Shown one piece after another: positions 1 through 10,095 of a stretch of DNA of 64,000 bases. The stretch lies in NCBI RefSeq assembly GCF_002563695.1, contig NZ_PDJI01000004.1, positions 1,116,001 to 1,180,000 of the forward strand, written 5' to 3'. The translations under genes and the position numbers were made by a program. The DNA comes from Georgenia soli. Its GTDB lineage: Bacteria; Actinomycetota; Actinomycetes; Actinomycetales; Actinomycetaceae. Position 1 is the stretch's first letter. Every line of letters starts with the position of its first letter. The notes below the pieces were generated by a model. That model was not told the DNA's origin, ran no database searches, and saw only the letters and a program-made list of their open reading frames with translations.

Positions 1-143
1 ACAAGGACGTTGCCGACCAGACTTCCCGGCGCACCGCGAGCCACCCTACGTGAGGCGCCCCCGCGACGAAAAGGCGCCCGGAGTGTGGCCACGGACACCC
101 GCCACGGTCGTCGTCACGGTCAACCGTCCGGTCACCGCGACGC

Positions 144-644
144 TCAGCAGGAGCAGCGGTCGGGGCTCCACACCCCTTCGAGCAGGCGCAGCGTCTCGTC
201 ACCGAACGGGTTGACGCCCGGCCCGACGGCGAGCGTGTGCCCCAGCAGCGCGTGGAGGCACTTGACGCGGGTCGGCATGCCGCCGGCCGACACGCCGGCG
301 ATCTCCTCGACCTCGCCCAGCTCCGCACGGCGGGCGAGGTAGTCCTCGTGCGCCCGCCGGTACCGGGCGGCGAGGTCCTCGTCCGTCCGCAGCCGCTCGT
401 TCATGCCCTCCATGACCTGCTGGGCCTCGAGGGTGCTGGCGGCCTTCACCGCGGGCGGGCAGGTGAGGTAGTACGACGTCGGGAACGGGGTGCCGTCGTC
501 GAGGCGCGGGGCCGTCCGGACCACGAGGGGGCGGCCGCAGACGCAGCGGGCTGCGATCTCCACCACGCCGCGCGGCACCCGTCCGAGCTGCTCGGCGAGG
601 ACCTCGAGGTCACGGTCGGTCACGGTGGTGCTCTGGTCGGTCAC
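144..644 (-). CDS. DUF501 domain-containing protein
   Basis: This 166-residue soluble protein belongs to the DUF501 family, whose biochemical role is unknown. Visible traits are paired cysteines near the N-terminus (RCVCGRP), the block FPTSYYLTCPPAV and a C-terminal segment with KCLHALLGH followed by GVWSPDRCSC, so metal binding by cysteines is possible. The GTG start lies 12 bases after the upstream FtsB-like gene and is preceded by an AGGA about ten bases away; the in-frame ATG just upstream runs into a stop. The order eno, ftsB, DUF501 is the usual actinobacterial one, and an exopolyphosphatase gene normally follows, presumably beyond the left edge. Bases 1-143 hold no gene that I can support. 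Confidence 0.88.
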   Translation of the reverse strand: MTDQSTTVTDRDLEVLAEQLGRVPRGVVEIAARCVCGRPLVVRTAPRLDDGTPFPTSYYLTCPPAVKAASTLEAQQVMEGMNERLRTDEDLAARYRRAHEDYLARRAELGEVEEIAGVSAGGMPTRVKCLHALLGHTLAVGPGVNPFGDETLRLLEGVWSPDRCSC

Positions 645-656
645 CGGCCCATTGTC

Positions 657-1403
657 CTACGGCGTCGGGTCCTCGGCGGGCGGGGTCAGGCCGGACGGGT
701 CCTCGTCGCCGACGACGGACTCACCAGCCACCTGCACGGACTCCCAGGTGCGCAGGTACCAGGGTGTCGCCGCGGCGCGCTCGGCGACCCGTTCGGCCGC
801 CTCGGCCTCCGCGGGGCTCTCACCGCCGGTCACGGTCTCCGGGTCGACGACGACGTAGGGCGTCTCCCCCGGCATGACGTAGCCCAGCCGGTCGCGGGCC
901 TGGGCCTGGACGTACTCGGGGTCCTGCCAGCGTGCGAGCTGGCGCTCGAGGTCGGCGTTGCGCTCCTCGGCGTCGGCGACGGCCGCGTTGAGCTCGCGCA
1001 GCTGCTCCTGCTGCGCGACGGCAAAGCGCAGCGTCGGCGCCAGCACGGCGAACGCCATGAGCACGACGAGGAAGAGCGCGAGGGCGCGCAAGCTCACGGT
1101 CGGGCGCGGCTCTCCGGCGGGGTCCTGCGACCCGAAGGTGACGAAGCGGCGCGGCGTCGCCTCCGCCGTGGGGCGGGGCGGGGTCCTGGCGGCCCTGGAC
1201 GTGGAGGCCCGCGAGGCGGGGCGGGAGGCGGCGGCGGAACGTGGCGCGGACGCGCGCGGGGCGGCGGGGCGGCCGGCGGACGTGCGCGCCCCCGGCCTGT
1301 CGCCGGACCTGCCCGGCGTGCGGGGCTGCGTGGGCCGTCCCGCCTGCGAGCGTGCACCGGCCGCGCGGGGTGCGGCGGGTCGGCGGCTGCTCATGGGCTC
1401 CAT
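657..1403 (-). CDS. ftsB: FtsB-like septum formation initiator (FtsB/DivIC family)
   Basis: A 248-residue bitopic membrane protein of the FtsB/DivIC family, which bridges early and late divisome proteins during septum synthesis. Residues 1-100 are a low-complexity Ala/Pro/Arg/Ser cytoplasmic tail typical of actinobacterial members. A single membrane helix spans about 105-125, an extracytoplasmic coiled coil about 128-158 (QQEQLRELNAAVADAEERN), and then comes the family block ARDRLGYVMPGETPYVVV. The C-terminal 50 residues are acidic. The start is ambiguous between two ATGs three codons apart; the second has the better-placed GGAG. It lies downstream of eno behind a strong hairpin, so it may have its own promoter or depend on read-through. 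Confidence 0.85.
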   Translation of the reverse strand: MEPMSSRRPAAPRAAGARSQAGRPTQPRTPGRSGDRPGARTSAGRPAAPRASAPRSAAASRPASRASTSRAARTPPRPTAEATPRRFVTFGSQDPAGEPRPTVSLRALALFLVVLMAFAVLAPTLRFAVAQQEQLRELNAAVADAEERNADLERQLARWQDPEYVQAQARDRLGYVMPGETPYVVVDPETVTGGESPAEAEAAERVAERAAATPWYLRTWESVQVAGESVVGDEDPSGLTPPAEDPTP

Positions 1404-1424
1404 CGTCTCGCACCGGTACGGCGA

Positions 1425-1486
1425 ACGCCGGGAGCCGCGGCGCGTGAGTCGTCAGGGTGACGAGCTCACGCGCGCGGCTCCCGGCG
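1425..1486 (-). terminator. Terminator-like hairpin downstream of enolase
   Basis: Left arm 1425-1448 and right arm 1465-1486 are inverted copies, pairing over about 22 bases with one bulged base and a 16-base loop. It sits just after the enolase stop and before the ftsB start, so it probably ends most eno transcripts. No T-tract follows, as is common in high-GC actinobacteria. Confidence 0.65.
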
Positions 1487-1500
1487 TCCGGGGCTGCTGC

Positions 1501-2833
<1,333 letters not shown>

Positions 2834-2972
2834 CCGTAGTACGGGGCAAACCCGACAGCGAGGGACCATCCGCCCGGAGAGGCGCCCGACGGGGTGTGAG
2901 CGTCGTCTCGCGGCCGTGCGTGGAGGGTCGCCACGGCGAGGGACGACGGCGGAGCGTGCGGGCCCGGCCGGC

Positions 2973-3530
2973 TCAGCCTGCCGGGGTGGGGGCCTGCTCG
3001 CTCTGCTGGATCCACTCCTTGGCGGTGGGCACGATGACGCCCGACTCGTTGGTCTGGCCGTAGCGCGGGTTCACCGTCAGGTCCGCCTCCTGCAGGGCGG
3101 TGCCGAGCTCGGTGAGGATGGACTGGGCGTCCGGGGAGGTGGAGATCTCGTTGTACTGCAGCAGGTAGCGGCCGAGGTCGAGGAACGACCTGGAGTCGAC
3201 GTCGGGGCGCTCCTGGGCGCCGGAGAGGGCGGCCTGCTCCAGGAAGAAGTTCCGGACCTCGGCGTCCGAGTAGGCGTAGCCCGCCTCGGAGGCGATCGGG
3301 TCGAGCAGCTCCGCCTGCACCAGGGTGTTGAGGACGACGACGGGGGTCGTCTCCTGCCCGGTGAGCGCGATGTACTCGACGGTCGCGTCGTCGACGTCGT
3401 TCTCGCTGATCGTCGTGCCGTTGACCGTGGCCGCGGTGCCGGGCTGGGCGGCGCAGCCGGCCAGGACGAGCCCGGCCGTGACGAGCGCGGCGGCGTTGCG
3501 GACCAGGTGCGTGGGGCGCGTGATGGCCAC
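2973..3530 (-). CDS. SurA N-terminal-like secreted lipoprotein
   Basis: A 185-residue exported lipoprotein. The N-terminus MAITRPTHLVRNAAALVTAG, followed by LVLAGC, is a lipoprotein signal peptide with lipobox LAGC. The mature part begins with TAATVNGTTISENDVDDAT, the opening of SurA/PpiC-type chaperone domains, but no rotamase (parvulin) domain follows, so it is probably a chaperone-like anchored protein and not an isomerase. The start is the GTG at 3530, which has a GGAGG five bases upstream; the longer frame to 3752 would bury the signal peptide. Related proteins sit near mazG, eno and mfd in other actinobacteria, which supports the assignment. Confidence 0.8.
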   Translation of the reverse strand: MAITRPTHLVRNAAALVTAGLVLAGCAAQPGTAATVNGTTISENDVDDATVEYIALTGQETTPVVVLNTLVQAELLDPIASEAGYAYSDAEVRNFFLEQAALSGAQERPDVDSRSFLDLGRYLLQYNEISTSPDAQSILTELGTALQEADLTVNPRYGQTNESGVIVPTAKEWIQQSEQAPTPAG

Positions 3531-3783
3531 CGTGAACCTCCGTGTCTCCCGGCGCTGGGCGCGGTCCGGGCTTCCATCTGCTGAACCGCCACCATCGTAG
3601 GGGCACCCGGCCGGGACCCCGTGCACGCGTCCGGAAAGCCCGGCTGCCCTGCCGACCAGGCGCTCCGACCACGCCCGCCCGGCCACGCCCTCGCGGAAGT
3701 GGCCCCGCGCAGCTGAAGTCGGCCTCGGACCACTTCGTCTGCGCAGAGCCACTGACGCGTCGCGGCGAGGCCGGACGCGAGCC

Positions 3784-4590
3784 TCAGGCCCGTGCGCGCA
3801 GGGCCTCCGCGAGCGCCTCCACGCTCAGGCCGACCCCGCGCAGCCCCAGCCGTCCGGCCAGCTCCACGACCGCCGGCTGTGCCAGCCGGGCCGCCGCCAT
3901 CGCGGCGGTGTCCTCGAAGATCTCCGCCGCGGCGCCGTCGCGGACCACGCGCCGCTGCGCCATGACCACCACGCGCGTGAAGTGGCGGGCGACGAACTCC
4001 ATGTCGTGGGTGATCGTCACGACCGCGCGCCCGCGCGCGGCCAGGTGCGCGCCGATCGCGGCGATGCGCTCGAGCCCCGCCCGGTCCTGCCCGGCCGTCG
4101 GCTCGTCCAGGACGACGGCGTCCGGGTCCACGGCGAGCACGGACGCGATGGTGACGAACTTGCGCACCGACAGGGGTAGGTCGTGCGGGTTCTCGTCGAG
4201 CAGGTCGACCAGCCCGGTCAGCTCCGCAGCCTCCGCGAGGCGGCGCTCCGACTCCGCAGCCTCCAGCCGCAGCCGGCGCAGCCCGTAGCCGATCTCCCGG
4301 CGCACGGAGTTGTTGAAGATCTGGTCGTCGGGGTTCTGGAAGACGTACCCGACCCGGCGGGCCACCTGCGCCGCCGTGCGCGTGCGGGTGTCGACGCCGT
4401 CCACCCGCACCGTGCCCGACGTCGGCCGCAGCAGCCCGTTCATCAGCTTCACGGTGGTGGTCTTGCCGGCGCCGTTCTGGCCGATCACGGCGACCGACTC
4501 CCCCGCGTCGACGGCGAGGGACACCCCCTCGACGGCCAGCGTGCCGCCGGGGTAGCTGAAGGAGACGTCGGAGAGCTCGACGAGCGCCAT
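3784..4590 (-). CDS. ECF transporter ATPase subunit (EcfA2-type)
   Basis: A 268-residue cytoplasmic ATP-binding subunit of an energy-coupling factor importer. It has Walker A (IGQNGAGKTT), the ECF Q-loop block GYVFQNPDDQIFNNSVRREI, Walker B (DAVVLDEPTAGQD) and the H-loop (ITHDMEFV). The ABC signature is unusual: the expected LSGGQ reads LPLSVRKFVTIASVL. Similar RK-type signatures recur in some ECF ATPases, so this may be a subfamily trait and not damage. The ATG overlaps the stop of the upstream ecfA1 by four bases (ATGA), so translation is coupled. It is the last gene of the S-T-A1-A2 operon. Confidence 0.9.
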   Translation of the reverse strand: MALVELSDVSFSYPGGTLAVEGVSLAVDAGESVAVIGQNGAGKTTTVKLMNGLLRPTSGTVRVDGVDTRTRTAAQVARRVGYVFQNPDDQIFNNSVRREIGYGLRRLRLEAAESERRLAEAAELTGLVDLLDENPHDLPLSVRKFVTIASVLAVDPDAVVLDEPTAGQDRAGLERIAAIGAHLAARGRAVVTITHDMEFVARHFTRVVVMAQRRVVRDGAAAEIFEDTAAMAAARLAQPAVVELAGRLGLRGVGLSVEALAEALRARA

Positions 4591-5522
4591 CAGGCCTCCC
4601 CCGCCCGGCGCGGCAGACCGCCGACGGTGCCGTCGTCCCGGTGGGCTCCGCCGTCGGCCGCACTGCCGGCCGTACCGCCGGCAGCACCACCGAGCGCGGC
4701 GGCGAGCGCCGCCACGGTGAGCGGGGCGCCGGGGACGTCGACGCCGCGGGTGCGCAACGCCGCCGCCAGCTCGACCGCCTCGGGCAGCAGCGCGCCGTGC
4801 GCGGCGGTGCGGGGGTCGGTGAAGACCTCGTGCGGGGTGCCGCCCAGCACCACCTCCCCCGCGTCGAGGACCACCACCTGGTCGGCGTGCTCGGCGACGA
4901 GGGACATCTTGTGCTCGACGAGGACCACCGTCCGCCCGGCCTCCTTCATCGCGGCGACGAGCTCGAAGACGTCCTCGGTGGAGCGCGGGTCGAGCTGGCT
5001 GGTGGGCTCGTCGATGACCAGCACCGGCTGGTCCATGACGAGGACGGACGCGAGCGCGACGCGCTGCTGCTGGCCGCCCGAGAGCTGGAACGGGTGACGG
5101 TCGCGCAGGTCGCCGATCCGGGCGCGCTCCAGCGCCTCCTCCACGCGCTCGCGGATCTGCAGGGCCGGGACGCCGAGGTTGCCGAGCCCGAACGCCAGCT
5201 CGTCGTAGACGGTGTCCGTGATGCCGCTCATCTGGGTGAACGGGTTCTGGAAGACGTAGCCGACGGTGCGCGCGAGCTCGTCCTCGTCCGCGGCCGGCAC
5301 GTCCTGGCCGGCCACGCGGACCGTCCCGGAGAGCTCACCCTTGTAGAAGTGCGGGACGAAACCGCGGATCGCGTTGCACAGAGTCGTCTTGCCGGCGCCG
5401 TTCGGCCCGATCACCGCGCACAGCGTGCCGGGCTCGACCGTGAGGGAGACCCCGCGCAGCGTCGCCTCGTCCGCGCCGGGGTAGGTGTACGTGAGGTCCG
5501 TGACCTCGACGGTGGCGCTCAC
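4590..5522 (-). CDS. ECF transporter ATPase subunit (EcfA1-type)
   Basis: A 310-residue ATPase subunit of the same importer. It shows Walker A (IGPNGAGKTTLCNAIRG), the Q-loop block VGYVFQNPFTQMSG, a canonical LSGGQQQR signature, Walker B (VLVIDEPTSQLDP) and the H-loop (LVEHKMSLV). It would pair with the neighbouring EcfA2 as a heterodimer holding one normal and one variant signature. The start is the GTG at 5522, which overlaps the stop of the T-component gene by four bases (GTGA). A longer open frame reaching 6749 is a shadow of the T and S genes. The last 40 residues are a Gly/Ala-rich tail. Confidence 0.92.
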   Translation of the reverse strand: MSATVEVTDLTYTYPGADEATLRGVSLTVEPGTLCAVIGPNGAGKTTLCNAIRGFVPHFYKGELSGTVRVAGQDVPAADEDELARTVGYVFQNPFTQMSGITDTVYDELAFGLGNLGVPALQIRERVEEALERARIGDLRDRHPFQLSGGQQQRVALASVLVMDQPVLVIDEPTSQLDPRSTEDVFELVAAMKEAGRTVVLVEHKMSLVAEHADQVVVLDAGEVVLGGTPHEVFTDPRTAAHGALLPEAVELAAALRTRGVDVPGAPLTVAALAAALGGAAGGTAGSAADGGAHRDDGTVGGLPRRAGEA

Positions 5523-6331
5523 AGCACCCACAGCACGATCCTTCCGACGACGGCGACCAGCAGCAGTCCCCACAGCACCGCCCGCAGGGTGCGGTCCCGG
5601 CGCGTGTCGACGACGGCGTAGAGCGAGGTGCGCGCCCCCGGGAGCGTGAAGCCCCGGGACTGCAGCGCCAGCGCCTTCTCCTCCACGGACAGGATGGAGC
5701 TGAGGATGAGGGGCACGAGCGTGGGCACGAAGGCGCGGGTGCGCACGAACCAGTTGGCGTCGGTCTCCACGCCGCGGGCGCGCTGGGCGTCCAGGATGGC
5801 GTCCATCTGCTTGCGCATCTCGGGGATGAGGTTGAGCGCCGCGACGACGACGTAGGTGGCCTTGGGCGGCACGCGCCGACGCTCGAGCTCGAGCATGACC
5901 CGGCGGCGGGTGCTGAGCTGGACGGCGAGCACGAGCGGGGTGCCCACCCCGAGGATGCGGGCGGCGAAGGTCACCCCGCGCTCCACGCCCTCGAGCGTGA
6001 CGTCGAGGATCCAGGCGCTGGCCAGCACGGTGGGCCCGCCGATGAACAGTCCCTGCAGCGCGACGATCACGGCGCTGAGCAGCAGCACCGTGGAGCCCCA
6101 GGCCCTGAGGAACTGGCCCAGCCGGCCGGCCGCACCGGCGATCACCAGCGACACGAGGACCACCGCGCCGACGGACCACCAGCCGAACAGCTGGGAGATC
6201 ACCGCGAGGACGAGCCCCAGCACCGCGACGCTGGTCGGGTTCAGGTCCCGGACCCGGTTGGCCTCGGTGACCAGCTCGACCCCCGGCGGAAGGGTGGCGG
6301 GTGCGGCCGGACTGTTCTCCGCCGTCGTCAC
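5519..6331 (-). CDS. ECF transporter transmembrane T component
   Basis: A 270-residue membrane protein of the EcfT (CbiQ) family, the scaffold that couples the ATPases to the substrate-binding S component. There are about five or six hydrophobic helices. The two coupling-helix signatures are recognisable: the region around QMDAILDAQRARGVETDA and the later block LALQSRGFTLPGART. The start is the GTG at 6331, overlapping the S-component stop by four bases. Gene order S, T, A1, A2 on one transcript indicates a dedicated (group I) ECF transporter, not a shared energising module. Confidence 0.9.
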   Translation of the reverse strand: MTTAENSPAAPATLPPGVELVTEANRVRDLNPTSVAVLGLVLAVISQLFGWWSVGAVVLVSLVIAGAAGRLGQFLRAWGSTVLLLSAVIVALQGLFIGGPTVLASAWILDVTLEGVERGVTFAARILGVGTPLVLAVQLSTRRRVMLELERRRVPPKATYVVVAALNLIPEMRKQMDAILDAQRARGVETDANWFVRTRAFVPTLVPLILSSILSVEEKALALQSRGFTLPGARTSLYAVVDTRRDRTLRAVLWGLLLVAVVGRIVLWVL

Positions 6332-6966
6332 GACACGGTGCTCGCGGCGCCCCGAGTCTTCTTCTTTCGCGCGTCGACGAAGATCTCGCCGTTCGGGAAG
6401 CGCAGAAGCGCCCGGTTGGAGAGCGAGCGCACGACCAGCGTCGCGATGCCCACGGACAGGAACTTGTCGACGAGCTCCGCCGGGGTGTGCGAGGCGACGA
6501 TCGCCCAGAAGAGCGGCAGGTCGGAGTAGTCGTTGATCGCTCCGGTGAGGATGGAGACGCCCGACGTGGTGAAGCCGCCGTACAGGTAGTAGCTGAGCAG
6601 CACCGAGACGGCCACGGAGATGATCGTGACGAGGAGCGCGCTGAGAGCGGCTCGACCCCAGGTGACGAACATGCCGCGGCGGGCGAGCCAGCCGACGAGG
6701 AAGCCCATCGCGGCGGCGAGGACGGACCACGGAGCCATGGTGGGGTCACCGACGGAGAGCAGCAGCACGCTGAGAGCGCCGGTCACCAGGCCGATCCACG
6801 GGCCGGCCAGCATCGCCACGAGGAACGTGCCGATCGAGTCGAGGAAGATCCACAGCTGCAGGGTCTTGGCGAGCTGACCGCCGACGACGTTGATCGCGAT
6901 GGCCACCGGGATCAGCAGGATGGCCATGAGCGTGAAGTCACGCCTGATCGATGCACCGAGACCCAT
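6328..6966 (-). CDS. ECF transporter substrate-binding S component
   Basis: A 212-residue integral membrane protein with six predicted helices, first gene of the ECF operon. The ATG at 6966 has GGAG eight bases upstream. The motif FLDSIGTFLVAMLAGPWIG resembles S components annotated simply as 'ECF transporter S component'. I cannot tell which vitamin, nucleoside or metal it binds. A short amphipathic C-terminal tail ends in KKKTRG. No riboswitch that I recognise precedes it; two small palindromes lie upstream at 6981-6995 and 7019-7032. Confidence 0.82.
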   Translation of the reverse strand: MGLGASIRRDFTLMAILLIPVAIAINVVGGQLAKTLQLWIFLDSIGTFLVAMLAGPWIGLVTGALSVLLLSVGDPTMAPWSVLAAAMGFLVGWLARRGMFVTWGRAALSALLVTIISVAVSVLLSYYLYGGFTTSGVSILTGAINDYSDLPLFWAIVASHTPAELVDKFLSVGIATLVVRSLSNRALLRFPNGEIFVDARKKKTRGAASTVS

Positions 6967-7245
6967 GTCCGAGCTCCTTCGTCCGGCCCGCGGACGAACC
7001 ACGGGCACCCCCGGTCTCGCACCTGAGGGTGCCACAGGGTCCCGCGCGACGGGCCGGCTTCGCAAGCAGGCGCGGCGGCCGTCACCGGATCGAGACCGGC
7101 GCAGACCCGCACGGTCCGCGACGCGGCCGGCACCGGCCCGTCAGAAGCCACCCCGATCGGCCCCGCGGACCCGCCGGGACCGGTCATGATGGCTGCCCAC
7201 CACGGCCGGGCGCGAGGGCCCGGGCCCGACGAGTGCGGAGGTGCC

Positions 7246-8448
7246 ATGGCAGGTGAGGTGCGTCGTCGCATGGTCGTCGTCCACCCCTCGCCGGACGTGT
7301 ACGGCTCCGACCGACAGCTCCTCGAGAGCGTCGCGGGACTGGTGGCGGACGGCTGGGAGGTCGAGGTGGTCCTCCCCGCCGAGGGCCCCCTGTCTCCCCT
7401 CCTCCTCGAGCGCGGGGCGATCGTGCGCGTCCACGCCTTTCCGGTGCTGCGCAGGGCCCTGCTGCGCCCCCGGGCGCTGGCGCAGCTCGTCCTCCGCTCC
7501 CCCGTGACCGTCTGGCGCCTGCGTGGCCGGCTCCGCGCCTCCGGTGCGGCCGCCGTCTACGTCAACACCCTCACGATCCCGCTGTGGCTCGTCGCCGCCA
7601 GGCTCGCCGGGGTCCCGACGCTCTGCCACAGCCACGAGGCGGAGCGGCTGGCGCGGCCGGTCCAGCTCGCGCTGACGGCGCCGCTGCTGCTCGCCGACCG
7701 CGTCATCGCCAACAGCGAATCCACGCGGGCGGTCCTCACGGGCACGGTCCCCCGCCTCACCGCACGCACGGTGGTGGTCCACAACGGCGTGCCGGACCCC
7801 GGTCCGCCCGCGCCGCTGCGACGGCGGCGTCCCGAGGACGATCTCAGGCTCGTGCTCGTCAGCCGGCTCTCGCCCCGCAAGGGCGTGCACGTGGCCCTGG
7901 AGGCGCTGACGCTCCTGCGCGGGCAGGGACGCCGGGCGACCCTCGAGATCTGCGGCAGCACGTTCCCGGGGTACGAGTGGTACGAGCGCGAGCTCCGCGC
8001 CCGGGCCGACCGGCCCGACCTGGCGGGCGCGGTGACGTTCCACGGCTACGTCGCTGAGACCCGTGAGGTGCTGGACGCCGCCGACGTCGTTCTCGTGCCC
8101 TCGTTCGGCGAGTCCTTCGGCAACGTGGCGGTGGAGGGCATGCTCGCCGGCCGCCCGGTGGTCGCCTCGGACGTGCAGGGGCTCGCCGAGGTCCTCGACG
8201 ACGGCCGCACGGGCCTGCTCGTGGAGCCGGGGTCGGCCGAGGCGCTGGCCGCCGCTGTCGCGTCCCTCGCGGACGACGCCGACCTCGCCGCCCGGCTCGC
8301 CGCGGCCGCGCGGCAGGAGGCCACGTCACGGTTCGCGACCGCCGAGTACCGGGCCCGGGTCTCCACGCTCGCCCGCCTGGTCGCCCGGACCGGGGGACGC
8401 GGTCAGCGGCGCCCCGGCAGGCGGAGGTGGCGGAACCGCGGCGAGTAG
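7246..8448 (+). CDS. Glycosyltransferase family 4 protein
   Basis: A 400-residue GT-B enzyme that probably adds a sugar to an extracellular polysaccharide or glycolipid at the inner face of the membrane. The N-terminal Rossmann domain starts VVVHPSPDVYGSDRQLLESV, with a Gly-Ser-Asp-rich loop common in actinobacterial GT4 enzymes. The C-terminal donor domain carries LVSRLSPRKGVHVALEAL and the retaining GT4 E-x7-E motif in PSFGESFGNVAVEGMLAG. The ATG at 7246 has GGAGG five bases upstream. It is transcribed away from the ECF operon and overlaps the 3' end of the convergent GINT1-like gene by 46 bases. Confidence 0.9.
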   Translation: MAGEVRRRMVVVHPSPDVYGSDRQLLESVAGLVADGWEVEVVLPAEGPLSPLLLERGAIVRVHAFPVLRRALLRPRALAQLVLRSPVTVWRLRGRLRASGAAAVYVNTLTIPLWLVAARLAGVPTLCHSHEAERLARPVQLALTAPLLLADRVIANSESTRAVLTGTVPRLTARTVVVHNGVPDPGPPAPLRRRRPEDDLRLVLVSRLSPRKGVHVALEALTLLRGQGRRATLEICGSTFPGYEWYERELRARADRPDLAGAVTFHGYVAETREVLDAADVVLVPSFGESFGNVAVEGMLAGRPVVASDVQGLAEVLDDGRTGLLVEPGSAEALAAAVASLADDADLAARLAAAARQEATSRFATAEYRARVSTLARLVARTGGRGQRRPGRRRWRNRGE

Positions 8449-9944
8449 CCGGAACCGTCGATCACCTCGAGCCAGCCGGCGCGGTTGAGGGTGTGCAGCC
8501 GGCGCCCCGGCCACTGCGGTCCCGGCCCGAGCCTGGCGACGACGCGCTGTTCGAACGCCTCGTCGTCGAGCCGGGTGATCTCCGCCAGCGCGAGGGCGGC
8601 ACCGTACCCGCCGCGCCCGTCCTGGACGGGCCGGACGAGCCGGCCGCCGCGGGACACCACCCTCCCCGCCGGGCGGGCGGAGGAGATGTCGACGAGCACC
8701 GGGTTGGCCGCGTGCGGCCGCCACGGCCCCTGGAGCCGGTCGGCGGACCACAGGTGCAGCGCGTCGGAGTAGGAGCCACCGTCCCTTACGGTCGCGCTGA
8801 GCCACCAGCGGCCGCGGTGCCGGAAGGCGGTCGCGTCGCTGACCTCGCCCCCCTCGAGCAGCACCTCCTCCAGGGACCAGCCCTCCGGGAAGCCGCCCGC
8901 CCGGTACAGCTCGACCGTCCCGGCGGCCGAGGTCTCCGGGATCATCCAGAACTCGCCGTGCTCGTGCAGGACGAACGGGTAGGACAGGTGCACCGCGTGC
9001 TCCAGCACGGGCCGCGGGACGCCGGCCGGGCCGTCGTCGGTGAACTCCACGACCGAGACCACCCCGCGCCCGAGCCCGTGGTCGAAGTCCTCGACGAACA
9101 GGTACGTCCGGCCGTCGACGGCGAGCGGGAAGGGGTCGGCGTAGAAGTGCTGCCCGTCGTCCGGCAGCTCGTGCCAGCCCCCGGGCGGGTGCGCGCCCAG
9201 GTCGAGGACGTCCGGACCGTCCACCCGGCGCCAGCCCACGCGCCAGTGCGGCGCACGGTAGAGCTGGCGGTAGACGCGGTGCACGGCGGCGCGCAGCACC
9301 GACCTGGCCGCGTGCGACGTCGCCCGTCCGGGGCGGAGCTCCGGCGACTCTCCGTCGGCGGGCAGGTCCGGCGCGGCGGGGCGCCCGGCGCCGGGCCGCG
9401 GACCGTCGAGGGCCGCGAGGACGAGCTGCGTGCAACGCGCCAGGAGATCCTCGAAGGCGGCGACCACCACGCCCGGCGTCTCGCTGCCGGGACGTCCCGC
9501 GGCGAGCGTGCGGCCCGCCGCGAGGTCGACCACCCGCACGACCGGGGGCCGGCCCGCCAGCAGCGCGGCCAGCGCGGCCTCCTCCCCGGCTCCGCCGTCG
9601 AACGTCAGGTGCCACGTGCGGACACCGTCGTCCCGAGCGTCCGGGCCGTCCCGCGCGTCGCCGTCCGCACCGCCGGCGAGGTCCAGCACGACGTCGGCAC
9701 GCGAGTCCCCGTCGAGGTAGGGACGCAGGGCGCCCCCGTCCACCGGTGCGGCGCGCCCGACCGGGAGCCCGTGCAGCCTCCGCTCGAGGAGGAGGAGCCG
9801 CTCGACCTCCGCCGACGGCGGCCCGGACGGACCGTCGCCCCACCGGACGGTGACCTCCAGGTCGGGTCGGCGCGCCAGCTCGGCGACCAGCTCGTGGTGC
9901 CAGCGGCGCAGCGCGCGCGGGTCGAGCCGGACCTGGAGTCGCAC
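8403..9944 (-). CDS. GINT1-like glucosamine transferase/beta-propeller family protein
   Basis: A 513-residue protein resembling bacterial members of the family named after plant glucosamine inositolphosphorylceramide transferase 1. Residues 1-190 form an alpha/beta domain with VVLDLAGG and RTWHLTFDGGAGEE, reminiscent of formyltransferase-like folds. From about residue 245 comes a five-bladed-propeller-like region with repeated DPF/DSF and W motifs: HFYADPFPLAVDGRTYLFVE, YPFVLHEHGEFWMIPET and DATAFRHRGRWWLSAT. Substrate is unknown; the context suggests polysaccharide or glycolipid modification. The start chosen is the GTG at 9944, with a purine-rich AGGTGA upstream; GTG at 9977 is an alternative. 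Confidence 0.75.
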   Translation of the reverse strand: MRLQVRLDPRALRRWHHELVAELARRPDLEVTVRWGDGPSGPPSAEVERLLLLERRLHGLPVGRAAPVDGGALRPYLDGDSRADVVLDLAGGADGDARDGPDARDDGVRTWHLTFDGGAGEEAALAALLAGRPPVVRVVDLAAGRTLAAGRPGSETPGVVVAAFEDLLARCTQLVLAALDGPRPGAGRPAAPDLPADGESPELRPGRATSHAARSVLRAAVHRVYRQLYRAPHWRVGWRRVDGPDVLDLGAHPPGGWHELPDDGQHFYADPFPLAVDGRTYLFVEDFDHGLGRGVVSVVEFTDDGPAGVPRPVLEHAVHLSYPFVLHEHGEFWMIPETSAAGTVELYRAGGFPEGWSLEEVLLEGGEVSDATAFRHRGRWWLSATVRDGGSYSDALHLWSADRLQGPWRPHAANPVLVDISSARPAGRVVSRGGRLVRPVQDGRGGYGAALALAEITRLDDEAFEQRVVARLGPGPQWPGRRLHTLNRAGWLEVIDGSGYSPRFRHLRLPGRR

Positions 9945-10095
9945 GCGCTCACCTCGGCTCTCGTACGCCGCCCGCACCTCTCGTGCGCGGACCGCGGGCG
10001 GGACCGGGCCGGGCGGGACCCGGCCGGCGGGACCGTCATGCTAGCCACGCCCGAGGCCGCGCCGAGGCTCTTTGACGCCGAGGGGCGCCCGGACG

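Noticed and set aside
1..143. Start of an exopolyphosphatase gene downstream of DUF501
   Set aside because: Expected from gene order, and a minus-strand TAGGGT at 48-43 could be a -10 box, but no supported start or coding sequence lies in these bases.
7019..7032. TPP-riboswitch-like CTGAGG element upstream of the ECF operon
   Set aside because: Only a short GCACC-TGAG-GGTGC hairpin is present; the other conserved parts of a TPP or other known riboswitch are not seen.
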